Shown piece after piece: positions 44,698-54,289 of a DNA stretch of 64,000 nucleotides. Positions within the stretch are counted from its first letter, which is position 1. Each line of letters starts with the position of its first letter. A model generated the notes under the pieces. The model was not told the DNA's origin and did not search any database. It worked only from the letters and a program-made list of their open reading frames with translations. This DNA comes from CAZYBU01 sp964645775 (GTDB lineage Bacteria > Spirochaetota > UBA4802 > UBA5550). The stretch is taken from positions 28,753 to 92,752 of the forward strand of contig CAZYBU010000009.1 in assembly GCA_964645775.1 (NCBI GenBank), read 5' to 3'. Both the position numbers and the translations under genes were made by a program.

Positions 44698-45390
44698 ATG
44701 GATTTTATTGCCGAGGGTTTCATACAGGGCCTGGGTCTCCTCTTCTCGCTGGACGAGGAGACCTGGTCCTCGATTTGGAACTCACTCAGGGCCTCTTCCC
44801 TCTCCATTACGGCGAGCATCACCCTGGGAATGCCGGCCGGTTTCATGATCGGGTTTTTTACCTTTCCCGGCCGGGACCAGTTAAGAATGATATCCGACAC
44901 CCTCCTGGCTTTGCCCACAGTGGTGGTCGGCCTCCTGGTCTACGCCTTTCTGACCTACAGGGGGCCCCTCGGTTCGTGGGAACTCCTCTACACCATACCG
45001 GGAATATCCATGGCCCAGACCATCCTGATCCTGCCTATCGTGGTCTCCCTCACCGCCTCGGCCACCGGGTCACTGGACCGTAACTTCAGGCCCACTATGG
45101 CCACCCTGGGGGTGCGGAGAATCTCCACACTCCTCTACGGTCTCTATGAAATACGTTTCTCCCTGGTCACAGCGGCCCTGATGGCCTACGGCCGGGCCAT
45201 CTCAGAAATCGGCATCTCGATGATGATTGGAGGGAACATCAAGTGGAGCACCCGGACCATTACCACGGCCATCGCCCTGGAATCGGGTAAAGGAGACTTC
45301 GCCCGCGGTATCGCCCTGGGGATCATCCTCATGACTATTGTTTTAATCCTGAACATACTCGCCCGGCGCTTCAGGAGGATGGAAGAATGA
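44698..45390 (+). CDS. tupB: tungstate ABC transporter permease TupB
   Basis: The 230-aa permease has about five to six helices. The cytoplasmic EAA-type loop ATLGVRRISTLLYGLYEIRFSLVTAALMAYGRAISEIGISMMIGGNI matches the TupB family. It lies between tupA (3 bp) and tupC (4-bp overlap), forming a complete transporter. Confidence 0.93.
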   Translation: MDFIAEGFIQGLGLLFSLDEETWSSIWNSLRASSLSITASITLGMPAGFMIGFFTFPGRDQLRMISDTLLALPTVVVGLLVYAFLTYRGPLGSWELLYTIPGISMAQTILILPIVVSLTASATGSLDRNFRPTMATLGVRRISTLLYGLYEIRFSLVTAALMAYGRAISEIGISMMIGGNIKWSTRTITTAIALESGKGDFARGIALGIILMTIVLILNILARRFRRMEE

Positions 45391-46040
45391 ACCAGGGAGG
45401 ATACAGCCTGGAATGCAGGGACCTCACCTACAGGTACGACACCGGCTTTACCCTTCGCGTGGATAACCTGGAACTGCGAAACGGGGAGAGCATGGGACTC
45501 TCGGGCCATAACGGGAGCGGGAAAACGACCCTCATGCGGCTCCTGGCCCGCCTTTATCTCCCGGAGAAGGGTTCAATTAAAATGAACGGCAAAGAGGCCC
45601 CTCCCCTGGAAGACCTGGCCGGCGCCGTGACCATGCTCTTCCAGGAGACCTACCTCTTGAAACGCTCGGTATACGATAACGTGGCCCTGGGACTCCGGGC
45701 CCGGCAGGAGACCGGCATCGATTCAAAAGTACGGCAGGCCCTCGAATCCGTGGGCCTGGATCCGGACGATTTCTCCAGACGAAGCTGGAAGGAGCTCTCC
45801 GGCGGGGAGGCCCGGAGAGTCGCCCTCGCCTCGCGCCTGGTTCTCAGGCCCAGGCTACTCCTGCTGGACGAGCCCCTCTCCGGCGTGGACGAGGAGAGTA
45901 TCCGTATCATAACTGGTACCATTGAAAGGCTCCGCGGGGAGACCGGCATGACTCTAATCATCTCGGCACACGACCGGGAATGGCTGGAGCGTTCCTGTGA
46001 CACGATCGTAAGGATGCAGTCTGGAAAGATTGTCCCCTGA
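45387..46040 (+). CDS. tupC: tungstate ABC transporter ATP-binding protein TupC
   Basis: The 217-aa ATPase has Walker A GHNGSGKTTLM, signature LSGGEARRVALA, Walker B LLLLDEPLSGVD and H-loop ISAHDREWL. It overlaps tupB by 4 bp and completes tupABC. Confidence 0.94.
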   Translation: MNQGGYSLECRDLTYRYDTGFTLRVDNLELRNGESMGLSGHNGSGKTTLMRLLARLYLPEKGSIKMNGKEAPPLEDLAGAVTMLFQETYLLKRSVYDNVALGLRARQETGIDSKVRQALESVGLDPDDFSRRSWKELSGGEARRVALASRLVLRPRLLLLDEPLSGVDEESIRIITGTIERLRGETGMTLIISAHDREWLERSCDTIVRMQSGKIVP

Positions 46041-46203
46041 AGAGGTGATGTTTCAGCAGGATACCCCTCCCTGTCCGGTAAAATCACCATCGTCCGTGAA
46101 TAAACGCGACCCGATTAGTATCTTTAAAACGGAAATCCCCGCTTTCTCATGGTTATCTATCTTTCCAAAGTGACCGAAATAGAAAGCAGGAGGATAATAT
46201 CCC

Positions 46204-47106
46204 ATGAAAATGACCAGATTACCCCTGTTGATACTCGCCTCCCTGCTTCTTTTGGGAAGCGGCGATGCCGTAAGAAAGCAGAAAGATTCCCAGGAAGAGA
46301 TGATCAGGCATCGCAGGGAATTTGACAGGGCAAAAAAAGAAGAGGTTCTTCGCAAGGTACGTTCCTTTATTCAGGAAATCAATGGTGAGCTTTCCGGGGA
46401 AAGCGACACAAACCTGGACCTCCCCCTGGACGCCGACGACATGGAGGGAACTCGTCCCCAGGACCACAACCACGCACCCGGACCGTTCCATGAGACCGCC
46501 CGGGGAGAGATACTCATACCGGCCCTGCTCTTCGATTCAGCGTCACCCGGATCAGAGGTGGTGGGCCGGGTAGGAAGAGGGGAAGAAGTTGATATCCTCG
46601 CCAGGACCCGGAATGAAGATAATACCCAAAAAAGAGAATGGTTCCTGGTACGCAAAATAAACGGAGAGGAAGGCTGGGTGCGGGAAGATCATCTCAGGAG
46701 ACTGCCGGCAAAAAGGGAGGTTTTTATCGTTCCCGCCCGGGGGCCGCTCTCCAGCCGTTTCGGATACCGGGTCCATCCTGTCACGAAAAAGAAGTATTCC
46801 TTTCACAAAGGCATAGATATCGCAGCCCCGCGAGGGTCGCCTGTCCGTGCATCATCCGGCGGCAAGGTCATCCGCTCGGAATTTAACCGCAACGGCTACG
46901 GTAACCTGGTTGTTATCCAGCATGAAAAAGACCTCACTACCTGGTACGGCCACCTGGAAAAGCGGTCTGTCAGGAAGGGAGACGCCATCCGGCAGGGAGA
47001 TCTTTTGGGCACCGTGGGGAGCACAGGTAGAGCCACGGGTCCCCATCTACATTTTGAAGTGCGCAGAGGCAACACGGCCCTGGATCCGGAGGCCTGGATA
47101 CATTAG
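46204..47106 (+). CDS. M23-family peptidase with SH3-like region
   Basis: The 300-aa protein has an N-terminal signal peptide (MTRLPLLILASLLLLGSGDA). Residues about 100-170 look like an SH3-type cell-wall binding region (PGSEVVGRVGRGEEVDILAR). The M23 domain has all zinc and catalytic motifs: FHKGIDIAAPRGSPV, VIQHEKDLTTWYGHL and GPHLHFEVRR. It is a probable peptidoglycan endopeptidase or EnvC-type cell-separation protein. aggagg sits about 10 nt upstream of the ATG. Confidence 0.92.
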   Translation: MKMTRLPLLILASLLLLGSGDAVRKQKDSQEEMIRHRREFDRAKKEEVLRKVRSFIQEINGELSGESDTNLDLPLDADDMEGTRPQDHNHAPGPFHETARGEILIPALLFDSASPGSEVVGRVGRGEEVDILARTRNEDNTQKREWFLVRKINGEEGWVREDHLRRLPAKREVFIVPARGPLSSRFGYRVHPVTKKKYSFHKGIDIAAPRGSPVRASSGGKVIRSEFNRNGYGNLVVIQHEKDLTTWYGHLEKRSVRKGDAIRQGDLLGTVGSTGRATGPHLHFEVRRGNTALDPEAWIH

Positions 47107-47203
47107 AAACCGATCATTTATTACACAGTTTCGCAAAAAGATTTGATTTTCAAAAGCGGACCCTGTAGAGTACCCATCACGTAAGTGTTACAAGGAGATG
47201 AAC

Positions 47204-47800
47204 ATGGGAATTCTTCGCGACCAGCTCTCACCTCTTTTCGGAGACAATCCCCGTCAGTTTGACCTGGTTATGATAAACCTGGTGGCGGCTCTTATCGGCG
47301 TTTTCCTGGCCTGGGGAATGCCGGAGGCCCGGGAAAACCTCTCGATTTTCCATAAGATCCTCATGGTCATCATCGCATGGGACACTATCGGCGGCATCAT
47401 GGCCAACCTGACCCGCTCCACCACCGAATATTACGCCCGTTCCTCCAGGGCAATACGGCTCTGGTTCTATGCCATGCACGCCATTCATCCCCTGGCCATA
47501 CTTTTCTTTTCCCCAAGGGGATTTCACTTCCCGGATGGGATCATCTTTTTTCTCTTTGCCTGGGTCTACACCGTGGGATCGGCCTTTCTGGTAAGAGAAA
47601 TCATACCTGAGGACAAAAAAAGTTCCATGGCGGGTCTTTTTATCGGAGCAGGGATAATTATTTACACCTATTTTGTTAAAACGCCGCCGGCCTGGGAGTG
47701 GTTCGGATACGCTTTTATGGTCAAACTCATCATCTGTCACGCCCTGGACCATCACGGCATCTCTCACCCCCCCCTTGACGCGGAGGAAGAGGATGAATAA
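47204..47800 (+). CDS. multi-pass membrane protein of unknown function
   Basis: The 198-aa protein has about five hydrophobic helices (VMINLVAALIGVFLAWGM, IFHKILMVIIAWDTIGGIM, LWFYAMHAIHPLAILFF, IIFFLFAWVYTVGSAFLV, SMAGLFIGAGIIIYTYFV). aaggag lies 6 nt before this ATG and abuts the alternative ATG at 47198. It ends in a run of acidic residues. No family is recognised. Confidence 0.75.
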   Translation: MGILRDQLSPLFGDNPRQFDLVMINLVAALIGVFLAWGMPEARENLSIFHKILMVIIAWDTIGGIMANLTRSTTEYYARSSRAIRLWFYAMHAIHPLAILFFSPRGFHFPDGIIFFLFAWVYTVGSAFLVREIIPEDKKSSMAGLFIGAGIIIYTYFVKTPPAWEWFGYAFMVKLIICHALDHHGISHPPLDAEEEDE

Positions 47801-47802
47801 GC

Positions 47803-47832
47803 AAAAAGCCGGGAAACATATCCCGGCTTTTT
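47803..47832. terminator. bidirectional Rho-independent terminator
   Basis: A perfect 12-bp stem (aaaaagccggga/tcccggcttttt, 47803-47814 and 47821-47832) with a 6-nt loop lies between the convergent membrane-protein gene and serA. The T-tracts on both strands let it serve both genes. Confidence 0.9.
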
Positions 47833-47833
47833 A

Positions 47834-49006
47834 TTACAGCTGACGGGCCACAAGGACTCCGTCTATTTTGCGAATACTTTCAATGACACGCGTCTTCTGG
47901 GCGTCATCATCACTGTCCGTGTCCACGATGGTATAAGCGTACTCTCCCCTGTGACGATTAAGCATATCGGAGATGTTGAGCCCCTCATCCGCGATGATAG
48001 CCGTTATCTGACCCAGGATATTCGGAATGTTCCTGTTTCCCACCACGTAGCGTGTGTTGCCGGTGGGGGCCATGGCGCAGTCAGGAAAGTTCACCGAATT
48101 GACGATGTTCCCGTTCTCCAGGTAATCCCGCACCTGGTTGACGGCCATGACAGCGCAGTTCTCTTCCGATTCGGGGGTTGAGGCGCCAAGGTGCGGGATC
48201 GGGATGATATTTTCCCTGCCCAGGAGTTCTTCCTCGGGGAAATCGGTCACGTAGCGGGCCACCTTACCGCTCTTTACGGCGTCAACGAGAGCGCTGTTAT
48301 CGACCAGCTCTCCCCTTGCGAAGTTCATAACGCGGACATTATCCTTCATGATACCGAACTTTTCCGCGTTCAGCATGTGGCGGGTCTTATCGTTCAGGGG
48401 AACGTGAAGTGTGATATAATCGGATTCGGCAAGAAGAGAGTCGAGGCTTATGGCTCTTTGGATATCCCTGGAAAGTCCCCAGGCGGCGTCCACGGAGATG
48501 AAGGGATCGAAACCTTTTACCTCCATTCCAAGGTCACGGCAGTTGTTTGCCACCATGACACCGATGGCGCCGAGACCGATAACACCTATCTTCTTGCCCT
48601 TGAGTTCCGGACCGGCAAAGTTCGTCTTTTCCTTCTCCACAAGTTTGGAGACGTCCTCTCCCTTTCCCGCAAGGGACTGGACCCACTCGATTCCACGGTA
48701 GATCTTCCTGGATGACAGCATAAGGCCCAGGAGGACCAGTTCCTTCACCGCGTTGGCGTTGGCGCCGGGCGTGTTAAAGACTACGATCCCTTTCTCGGCG
48801 CATTTCTCCAGGGGGATGTTGTTGATCCCGGCTCCGGCCCGCGCTACGGCGTAAAGCGAATCGGGGAGTTCCATGTCGTGCATCTTGAAACTGCGGACGA
48901 TAATGGCGTCTGGATTTGAAAACTCCGACGCGTACTCATAGAGGTCATGGGGCAGGAGTTCCAGCCCCTTTGCGGATATCTTGTTCAGTGTTTGAATACG
49001 GAACAT
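47834..49006 (-). CDS. serA: D-3-phosphoglycerate dehydrogenase
   Basis: SerA oxidises 3-phosphoglycerate, the first step of serine synthesis. The 390-aa protein has the NAD motif GKKIGVIGLGAIGVMVAN, the catalytic Arg in MNFARGELVD, and His in IPHLGASTPESEENCA. A C-terminal ACT domain (about 320-390, PNILGQITAIIADEGLNISDML) suggests serine regulation. An ATG at 49006 is preferred; a GTG at 49009 overlaps the serC stop. Cotranscribed with serC. Confidence 0.95.
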   Translation of the reverse strand: MFRIQTLNKISAKGLELLPHDLYEYASEFSNPDAIIVRSFKMHDMELPDSLYAVARAGAGINNIPLEKCAEKGIVVFNTPGANANAVKELVLLGLMLSSRKIYRGIEWVQSLAGKGEDVSKLVEKEKTNFAGPELKGKKIGVIGLGAIGVMVANNCRDLGMEVKGFDPFISVDAAWGLSRDIQRAISLDSLLAESDYITLHVPLNDKTRHMLNAEKFGIMKDNVRVMNFARGELVDNSALVDAVKSGKVARYVTDFPEEELLGRENIIPIPHLGASTPESEENCAVMAVNQVRDYLENGNIVNSVNFPDCAMAPTGNTRYVVGNRNIPNILGQITAIIADEGLNISDMLNRHRGEYAYTIVDTDSDDDAQKTRVIESIRKIDGVLVARQL

Positions 49007-49008
49007 CA

Positions 49009-50091
49009 CTACCCCCCGTTCTTCTCCTCGAATTCCTTCATGAAGGCGACCAGTTTCTCAACGCCTTCTTTCGGCATGGCGTTGTAGATACTGGCCCTCA
49101 TGCCTCCTACCGAGCGATGCCCTTTGAGGGTCACTAGCCCTTCATCCTTCGCCTCATTGATGAACTTCTCGTCCAACTCACCGGAGTCGGTTTTAAAAGG
49201 GACGTTCATCAGGGAACGGTCTTCCTGCCGGACTGTTCCATGGAACATCGAGGAGTTGTCCAGGTAATCATAGAGAAGCCGCGCGTTCTCGACGTTCATT
49301 TTCTCCACGGCCTCAACGCCTCCCTGGTTCTTTACCCACTGAAAAACAAGTCCAGCCATGTAAATTCCGTAGGTGGGAGGTGTATTATAGAGAGATTTAC
49401 TCTCAGAATGGGTTTTATAATCCATCATGGTTGGGACCCAGTCCTGGGCGTATCCGATAAGATCATCCCGGATAATAACGATGGTGACACCGGCGGGACC
49501 GATATTCTTCTGGGCTCCCGCGAAGATGATCCCGAAGCGGGACACGTCGATTCTCTCGGAAAGAATATGGGAGGACATGTCGGCAACCAGGGGAACGTCA
49601 CCCGTGTCAGGATATTTCGTGTACCGGGTTCCATAAATCGTGTTGTTGGAACAGATATAGAAATAGTCGGCGTCGGAGGTGAAGGTGGATGGGTCCGGTT
49701 CCGGGATAAAATTAAAGGTGGTCTCCTCACTGGAGGCTACGATATTCACTTCCATGTACTTCTTCGCTTCAGAGATAGCCTTCTTTGTCCACTGGCCCGT
49801 ATGAACAAAATCCGCTTTTCCGTTTTTTTTTATATTAAGGGGAACCATGGCGAACTGGGTGGTGGCTCCCCCCTGGAGAAAAAGTACCCGGTAATTGTCC
49901 GGGATATTCATGATATCCCTGAGGACCGCTTCCGCGCTTTCAATTATGGCCGTAAACTCGGAGGAGCGGTGGCTCATCTCCATAACCGACATGCCCGCGT
50001 CATTGTACTCCACCAGCTCATCGGCCGCTTTCTTTAAAACCTCTTCAGGCAGAGCCGCGGGACCCGCGGAAAAATTATATACCCGTGCCAT
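49009..50091 (-). CDS. serC: phosphoserine aminotransferase
   Basis: SerC is a 360-aa PLP enzyme converting 3-phosphohydroxypyruvate to phosphoserine. The N-terminal NFSAGPAALPEEVL, GGATTQFAMVPLN and the PLP Lys in IIFAGAQKNIGPAGVTIVIIRD are present, as are HRSVGGMRASIYNAMP near the C-terminus. It is followed immediately by serA. Confidence 0.97.
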   Translation of the reverse strand: MARVYNFSAGPAALPEEVLKKAADELVEYNDAGMSVMEMSHRSSEFTAIIESAEAVLRDIMNIPDNYRVLFLQGGATTQFAMVPLNIKKNGKADFVHTGQWTKKAISEAKKYMEVNIVASSEETTFNFIPEPDPSTFTSDADYFYICSNNTIYGTRYTKYPDTGDVPLVADMSSHILSERIDVSRFGIIFAGAQKNIGPAGVTIVIIRDDLIGYAQDWVPTMMDYKTHSESKSLYNTPPTYGIYMAGLVFQWVKNQGGVEAVEKMNVENARLLYDYLDNSSMFHGTVRQEDRSLMNVPFKTDSGELDEKFINEAKDEGLVTLKGHRSVGGMRASIYNAMPKEGVEKLVAFMKEFEEKNGG

Positions 50092-50186
50092 AAACCCTCC
50101 TCCTGTCTCACTTCAAGAAAGTTATTAATCAATACGGGAACAAGGAGAAGTTAGGCTTCGTCCCTGTGTCAAGAGATTAATAGGGA

Positions 50187-50702
50187 TCAGCGGGTTGGGT
50201 ATATCTCGTCCTCTTTCGAAGGAAAGGACTCACTTCGAAGTTTTTCAAACTCGTTCCAGCGGCTGTTGACCTCATCCACGCCGGAAGATTTCATGAAACG
50301 GCCCACGGGGAAGGTCTCGATAATGGCATTGGCATAATCCATGAACCATATCTCGCAGTCAACCCCTTCCAGGACAGTCTTGAAATCCTCCATATTCGCC
50401 TGCAACAGGGACTGGATCGATTCCTCGCTTCCCGAAGGGAAGACAAGGGCCACAGTATGCATCCTGTCTTTCATGTCATCGATTATGGAAAGAACACCCT
50501 CCAATACTCGAACCAGGTAGACCGGGGTCAAAAACTGGTTAATAAACATGAACTGGAAGACCTCAACCTGTCTGCCATCGGTAAACCCCAGGGTTGTGTG
50601 CACAGCGCCGCTGTGCTCGTGGGGCTGTCCCGTCACCTCCATGACCTCGTCACCGAGTATGGTAAGCAGTTCTTCTACGTACGGTACAAATTCATGATCC
50701 AT
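50187..50702 (-). CDS. hypothetical cytosolic protein
   Basis: The 171-aa protein has no signal peptide or membrane helix. It is acidic and alpha/beta-like (FVPYVEELLTILGDEVMEVTG, VYLVRVLEGVLSIIDDMKDRMHTVALVFPSG). It lies upstream of serC in the same direction, 95 bp away, and divergent from the EF-hand lipoprotein. No family recognised. Confidence 0.6.
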   Translation of the reverse strand: MDHEFVPYVEELLTILGDEVMEVTGQPHEHSGAVHTTLGFTDGRQVEVFQFMFINQFLTPVYLVRVLEGVLSIIDDMKDRMHTVALVFPSGSEESIQSLLQANMEDFKTVLEGVDCEIWFMDYANAIIETFPVGRFMKSSGVDEVNSRWNEFEKLRSESFPSKEDEIYPTR

Positions 50703-50805
50703 AGTATGACCATATCAAAGATAGCCCCTGTGTGGCAACTGTTTTTGTCCTCTGATATGTGGTTTCCATCTTGACGATAGTGTCATCCTGCTAATAGTGA
50801 ACACC

Positions 50806-51189
50806 ATGAAGGCTTTTGGTTACATACCAGCATTTCTTGTAATAATATGCCTGCAGGCATGCTCATCATCGCCTGAAGGAAAGAATTCGTACCAGGAGCC
50901 ACGATACTATGAAGAGACTTTCTACATGGAGCGGAAGGGAGTCTACAGGCTCGGAAATTTCCTTGTGGAGGAAAGGGCCCGGGAACCTGTTCTGAAAACG
51001 GCCGCTCTCCTGGACGGGAGGGTCCGAAGGGACAGAGAGGGAGATCTTCACTATACAACAACAGGTCTGAGCCGCAGATCCCTTGTGGAGGCCTGCCGAC
51101 TCTCCGACAGGGACCGGGACGGAATGGTAGCCTACAGGGAGGCACTGCATTTTCATACCGTGCTTTTTAAAAGCTGTTTCCCTGAATGA
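50806..51189 (+). CDS. small lipoprotein with a single EF-hand
   Basis: The 127-aa protein has a lipobox (ICLQAC, with a signal peptide of about 18 residues). Near the C-terminus, DRDRDGMVAYRE is a canonical 12-residue EF-hand loop with Asp at positions 1, 3 and 5, Gly at 6 and Glu at 12, implying calcium binding. An earlier ATG at 50797 is possible. Function unknown. Confidence 0.65.
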   Translation: MKAFGYIPAFLVIICLQACSSSPEGKNSYQEPRYYEETFYMERKGVYRLGNFLVEERAREPVLKTAALLDGRVRRDREGDLHYTTTGLSRRSLVEACRLSDRDRDGMVAYREALHFHTVLFKSCFPE

Positions 51190-51485
51190 CAGATAGCCAT
51201 CCCTGCCTCAAGGGAGTGTTTCTAGACGCAACACCTGTTATAAGAGTTCTCCAGGTTTTTTCCGTATAAAATGTAAAAAATTATTTGAGTCTCAACATAA
51301 TAGCATGTATAATTAATATAATCAACAAAACCACATAGGATCGTGGCCCGTGTCTATATGTTACCTTCTGTATCGGACATCGCCCTGCATTCATTTTTTT
51401 CTCTTAAACGAACGGCCGTTTATAAAGGTTCAACTCAGACTCCTGCACGAATTCTCATAGATCATTTTTATCCAAGGGGGCTATC
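51190..51485. other. AT-rich intergenic region
   Basis: 296 bp with an AT-rich centre. It includes a perfect palindrome aacggccgtt (51411-51420) about 65 bp before the next gene, and an aaggggg ribosome site just before 51486. I see no gene in it. Confidence 0.6.
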
Positions 51486-52424
51486 ATGAAAAAGCTGCTT
51501 ATCGGCATGTCATTTCTGATAATCACTGCGGCAGCAGTGATTCTGGTTCCGGGGAATCGTTCCTTGGCGGATACATCCACGGCTGAGATAACGGTAAACG
51601 TAAACGTCGATATACCGGGGAATCCTCCCCTGGAGGGTGCCACCATCTACTGTGAAGCAAGGGAAGCCGGGTACAAATTCACCTATACACGGAAAACCGA
51701 CTCCGGAGGGACCGGAAAATGCCTGAACATTCCGACAGACCCTGACAGCTTCAGGGTTAAGATCCGGGTATCAAAAAACGGCTTCCGGACACAGGAGGTG
51801 ACACAGCCCGTGAACATCAGCAGTCAGCAATACACAAAAACGATTACTCTTGATCCCACGAAATGCACGGTCTCAGGTTACGTCAAGGATGATAATAACG
51901 ATCCTGTAGGCGGGGCCACTGTTGTCACTCCATCTACTCATACAAGTTCAAACTCTAACGGCTACTTCGAGTTCAATAACATTCCCTTCAGTGACGGCAC
52001 CACGAAAGTGAGAGCGAGTGAATCCGGTTACATAACCAGTGACTGGAAAACCGTGGACCTTAACACTTCCCTGCTCTCCTTTGATGCAGGTACGCTTACA
52101 CTCTACAGGGATATCGGCACCGTTACCGGAAAGATTACCGGAGGATTACCGGGCCAGAAGAAGTCCCAGGCTATTTCAGGTGCAACTGTCCGTTGCGGTG
52201 GAAAAACCGTACGGACCCGTCGTGATGGCAGCTTTACAATCCGGGAGATCAGTTCCGGCTCCTATGATCTCAGGGTTAGAAAGGATGGTTACAACGGGAA
52301 AGAGATCGATGTCACCATAAAGGGAAGAGAAGTCACAGATGTGGGAATTCTCCGTCTCGATATGCTTACTCCATCTAAAGAAGATAAAGAGAAAGCAAAG
52401 GAAAGTCGTACCCTGAAAAGATAG
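51486..52424 (+). CDS. secreted protein with carboxypeptidase-regulatory-like repeats
   Basis: The 312-aa protein has a signal peptide (LLIGMSFLIITAAAVILVPGNRSLA). It has about three CarboxypepD_reg/Ig-like repeats: residues 40-120, 125-200 (CTVSGYVKDDNNDPVGGATVVTPS) and 210-300 (TVTGKITGGLPGQK, then ISGATVRCGGKTVRTRRDGSFTI). A Lys/Glu-rich tail follows. It is probably a surface or periplasmic adhesin-like protein. Confidence 0.8.
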   Translation: MKKLLIGMSFLIITAAAVILVPGNRSLADTSTAEITVNVNVDIPGNPPLEGATIYCEAREAGYKFTYTRKTDSGGTGKCLNIPTDPDSFRVKIRVSKNGFRTQEVTQPVNISSQQYTKTITLDPTKCTVSGYVKDDNNDPVGGATVVTPSTHTSSNSNGYFEFNNIPFSDGTTKVRASESGYITSDWKTVDLNTSLLSFDAGTLTLYRDIGTVTGKITGGLPGQKKSQAISGATVRCGGKTVRTRRDGSFTIREISSGSYDLRVRKDGYNGKEIDVTIKGREVTDVGILRLDMLTPSKEDKEKAKESRTLKR

Positions 52425-52446
52425 AAAGCAAGAAAATTAACCCGGT

Positions 52447-52996
52447 TTATTCGCCATGGATCACCTCATATAACCGGCTTACAAGCTCGCGGAAGGTAAA
52501 CGGCTTCTTAATAAATCCCTTCACGCCGCGTTCAAGGAGCTGGTCAATCCTTGCATCCTGCCGGAAACCTGAAGCGAGGAGCACCTTAACATCCGGTTTA
52601 AGCCTGCTGAGCTCATAATAGGTCTCCCTGCCGGACATTCCCGGCATGGCCATATCCAGCAAAACAGCTTTGAAATCCTCAGGCCTTTCCCGGAACAGTT
52701 TGACAGCCTCCTGCCCGCTGGAAAGGGCTGACACCTGGTATCCCCACTCCCGGATCAGAGTAGACATCCAGGAAACCGCCTTGATTACGGACAATATTGT
52801 AGACCATGGCCAGGCCGAGCCCGGTCCCCCTGTACTTCTTCTTGGTCGTGAAAAATGGATCGAATATTTTCGGCAGGTTTTTGAGCATTTCTTTATGGGC
52901 AACTGTCTCTGTTTCCCGGGGGCAGGATGAGACAAGCAGGACCGCAATGAAGAGCAGGGGCATATACCTGTTCCGGGTTGACGACTTTTCATTCAT
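52447..52996 (-). pseudogene. decayed hybrid histidine kinase/response regulator
   Basis: Two frames must be joined to read this region. The first gives a lipoprotein-like start (LLFIAVLLVSSC) followed at once by kinase ATPase sequence (KIFDPFFTTKKKYRGTGLGLAMVYNIVRNQGGF). The second gives a receiver domain tail (VLLDMAMPGMSG, VKVLLASGF, GFIKKPFTFRELV). The middle of the ATPase and the receiver's first strand with its acidic residues are missing. It looks like the remnant of a hybrid kinase after deletions and a frameshift. Confidence 0.8.
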
Positions 52997-53331
52997 AGTG
53001 AACCATCATGTATCCAGGCATCACTTCCAACATTATTAAAGGCTATATTGTTAAATAATGCACCAGATGAAATCAGAAATATAACAATATGACAATACTA
53101 GTATTCCACGCAGAGTCAATATATAAATATTAAAAGTTACCGGTTAATCATAAAGGAAATTATCAGATATTACAAATGTTGAAAAGATGAGAACATTATC
53201 CTGTAATATTTTGCAGTATTGATTCCTAAATTTTCTCTTAAGAAAAAAACTCTACTATTTCAAGCGCCGGAGGAGAGGTGGAGCCGGGGATGAAGCCGCC
53301 GTGCCGCCGGAGACGGCCTATGGAAAGTCTT
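52997..53331. other. AT-rich gap flanking the pseudogene
   Basis: 335 bp of very AT-rich sequence with the palindrome aatactagtatt (53094-53105). The last 70 bp are GC-rich and read out of frame. No gene is supported. Confidence 0.6.
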
Positions 53332-54093
53332 TCAGGGAAATAGACCTGACTCCAGGAAGAGGCTGAAAATTTCGAGCCAGGGTTCCCACTCATGACCCCC
53401 GGAAACAATATAGACCTGGCGGGCCGGGACTTCCGCAGCAATGAGGTCAACGGCGTCGATATGCTTTTTGTACCTGTCCTCCCTGCCGTACCCGCAGCAG
53501 ATTACCGGGTATTTATCCTGGGACGCCAGGGCTACCTGGTACCATTCCCACAGGGGGCGCTGGTAATCTCCTTTCCTGTAGGGTTTCCCTGGAATCCATT
53601 TCCTGATTCCTCCGGCCTTCTGGATCTCGCGGATAACCGGCCTGTCCCCGAGAAAGGGCGCGATAAGCAGGATACCATCAATGGTTTCAGGATACTTCTG
53701 CGCGTACAGGGAAGCCCCGGTTCCTCCCATGGAGGTAGCCACGATCCAGATCTTTCTGTATCCATTGCTGCGGGCCGGTTCAATGACGTCCTCCAGCAGC
53801 CGTTCCAGAAGTGTCCGTTCCACGTAATAGCCGGAATGTGCCTCCACGGCGATGGCATCGGCATCTGTACCCGTTCTCCTGATCCTTTCAATGAATCCCT
53901 GTTCATCGAAATCTGTGTACGTGGAAAAACGTCCCGGCAGAAAGATGATGAGATTCCTTGAAGTTCTTTTGCCCGTGATATAGGTCTCTGAGAGGATCGG
54001 TTCCACTGTGGGAGGTGAAAAACAGGAAAGGAATGAAAAGATAAGGATTAGAGACACAGGTAATACTAACGGGTTTTCTTTAAAACTTATCAC
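53332..54093 (-). CDS. alpha/beta hydrolase lipoprotein
   Basis: The 253-aa protein has a signal peptide with lipobox-like FSFLSC. The core has LIIFLPGRFSTYTDFDEQGFIERI, the nucleophile elbow ATSMGGTGASLYA (SMGG), and later PVICCGYGREDR and VSGGHEWEP, with the likely catalytic Asp and His. It resembles esterase/lysophospholipase-type hydrolases. Substrate unknown. Confidence 0.8.
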   Translation of the reverse strand: MISFKENPLVLPVSLILIFSFLSCFSPPTVEPILSETYITGKRTSRNLIIFLPGRFSTYTDFDEQGFIERIRRTGTDADAIAVEAHSGYYVERTLLERLLEDVIEPARSNGYRKIWIVATSMGGTGASLYAQKYPETIDGILLIAPFLGDRPVIREIQKAGGIRKWIPGKPYRKGDYQRPLWEWYQVALASQDKYPVICCGYGREDRYKKHIDAVDLIAAEVPARQVYIVSGGHEWEPWLEIFSLFLESGLFP

Positions 54094-54289
54094 GGAGCAC
54101 CTCCAGAATATTATAATACCGCAAAATACATGTATACGCTATAGCATTTATCATGTAAATGGTTTTATTACAATTAAAACGTTATCTTCTTTCCTTTTAC
54201 TACCATTGGCACCGAAAGGGAAAAATGGATTGTTTCCTCGACCCTTTTCCCCCCATCTGTCCCTATGAAATCTGAAACAGGAGCGCATC

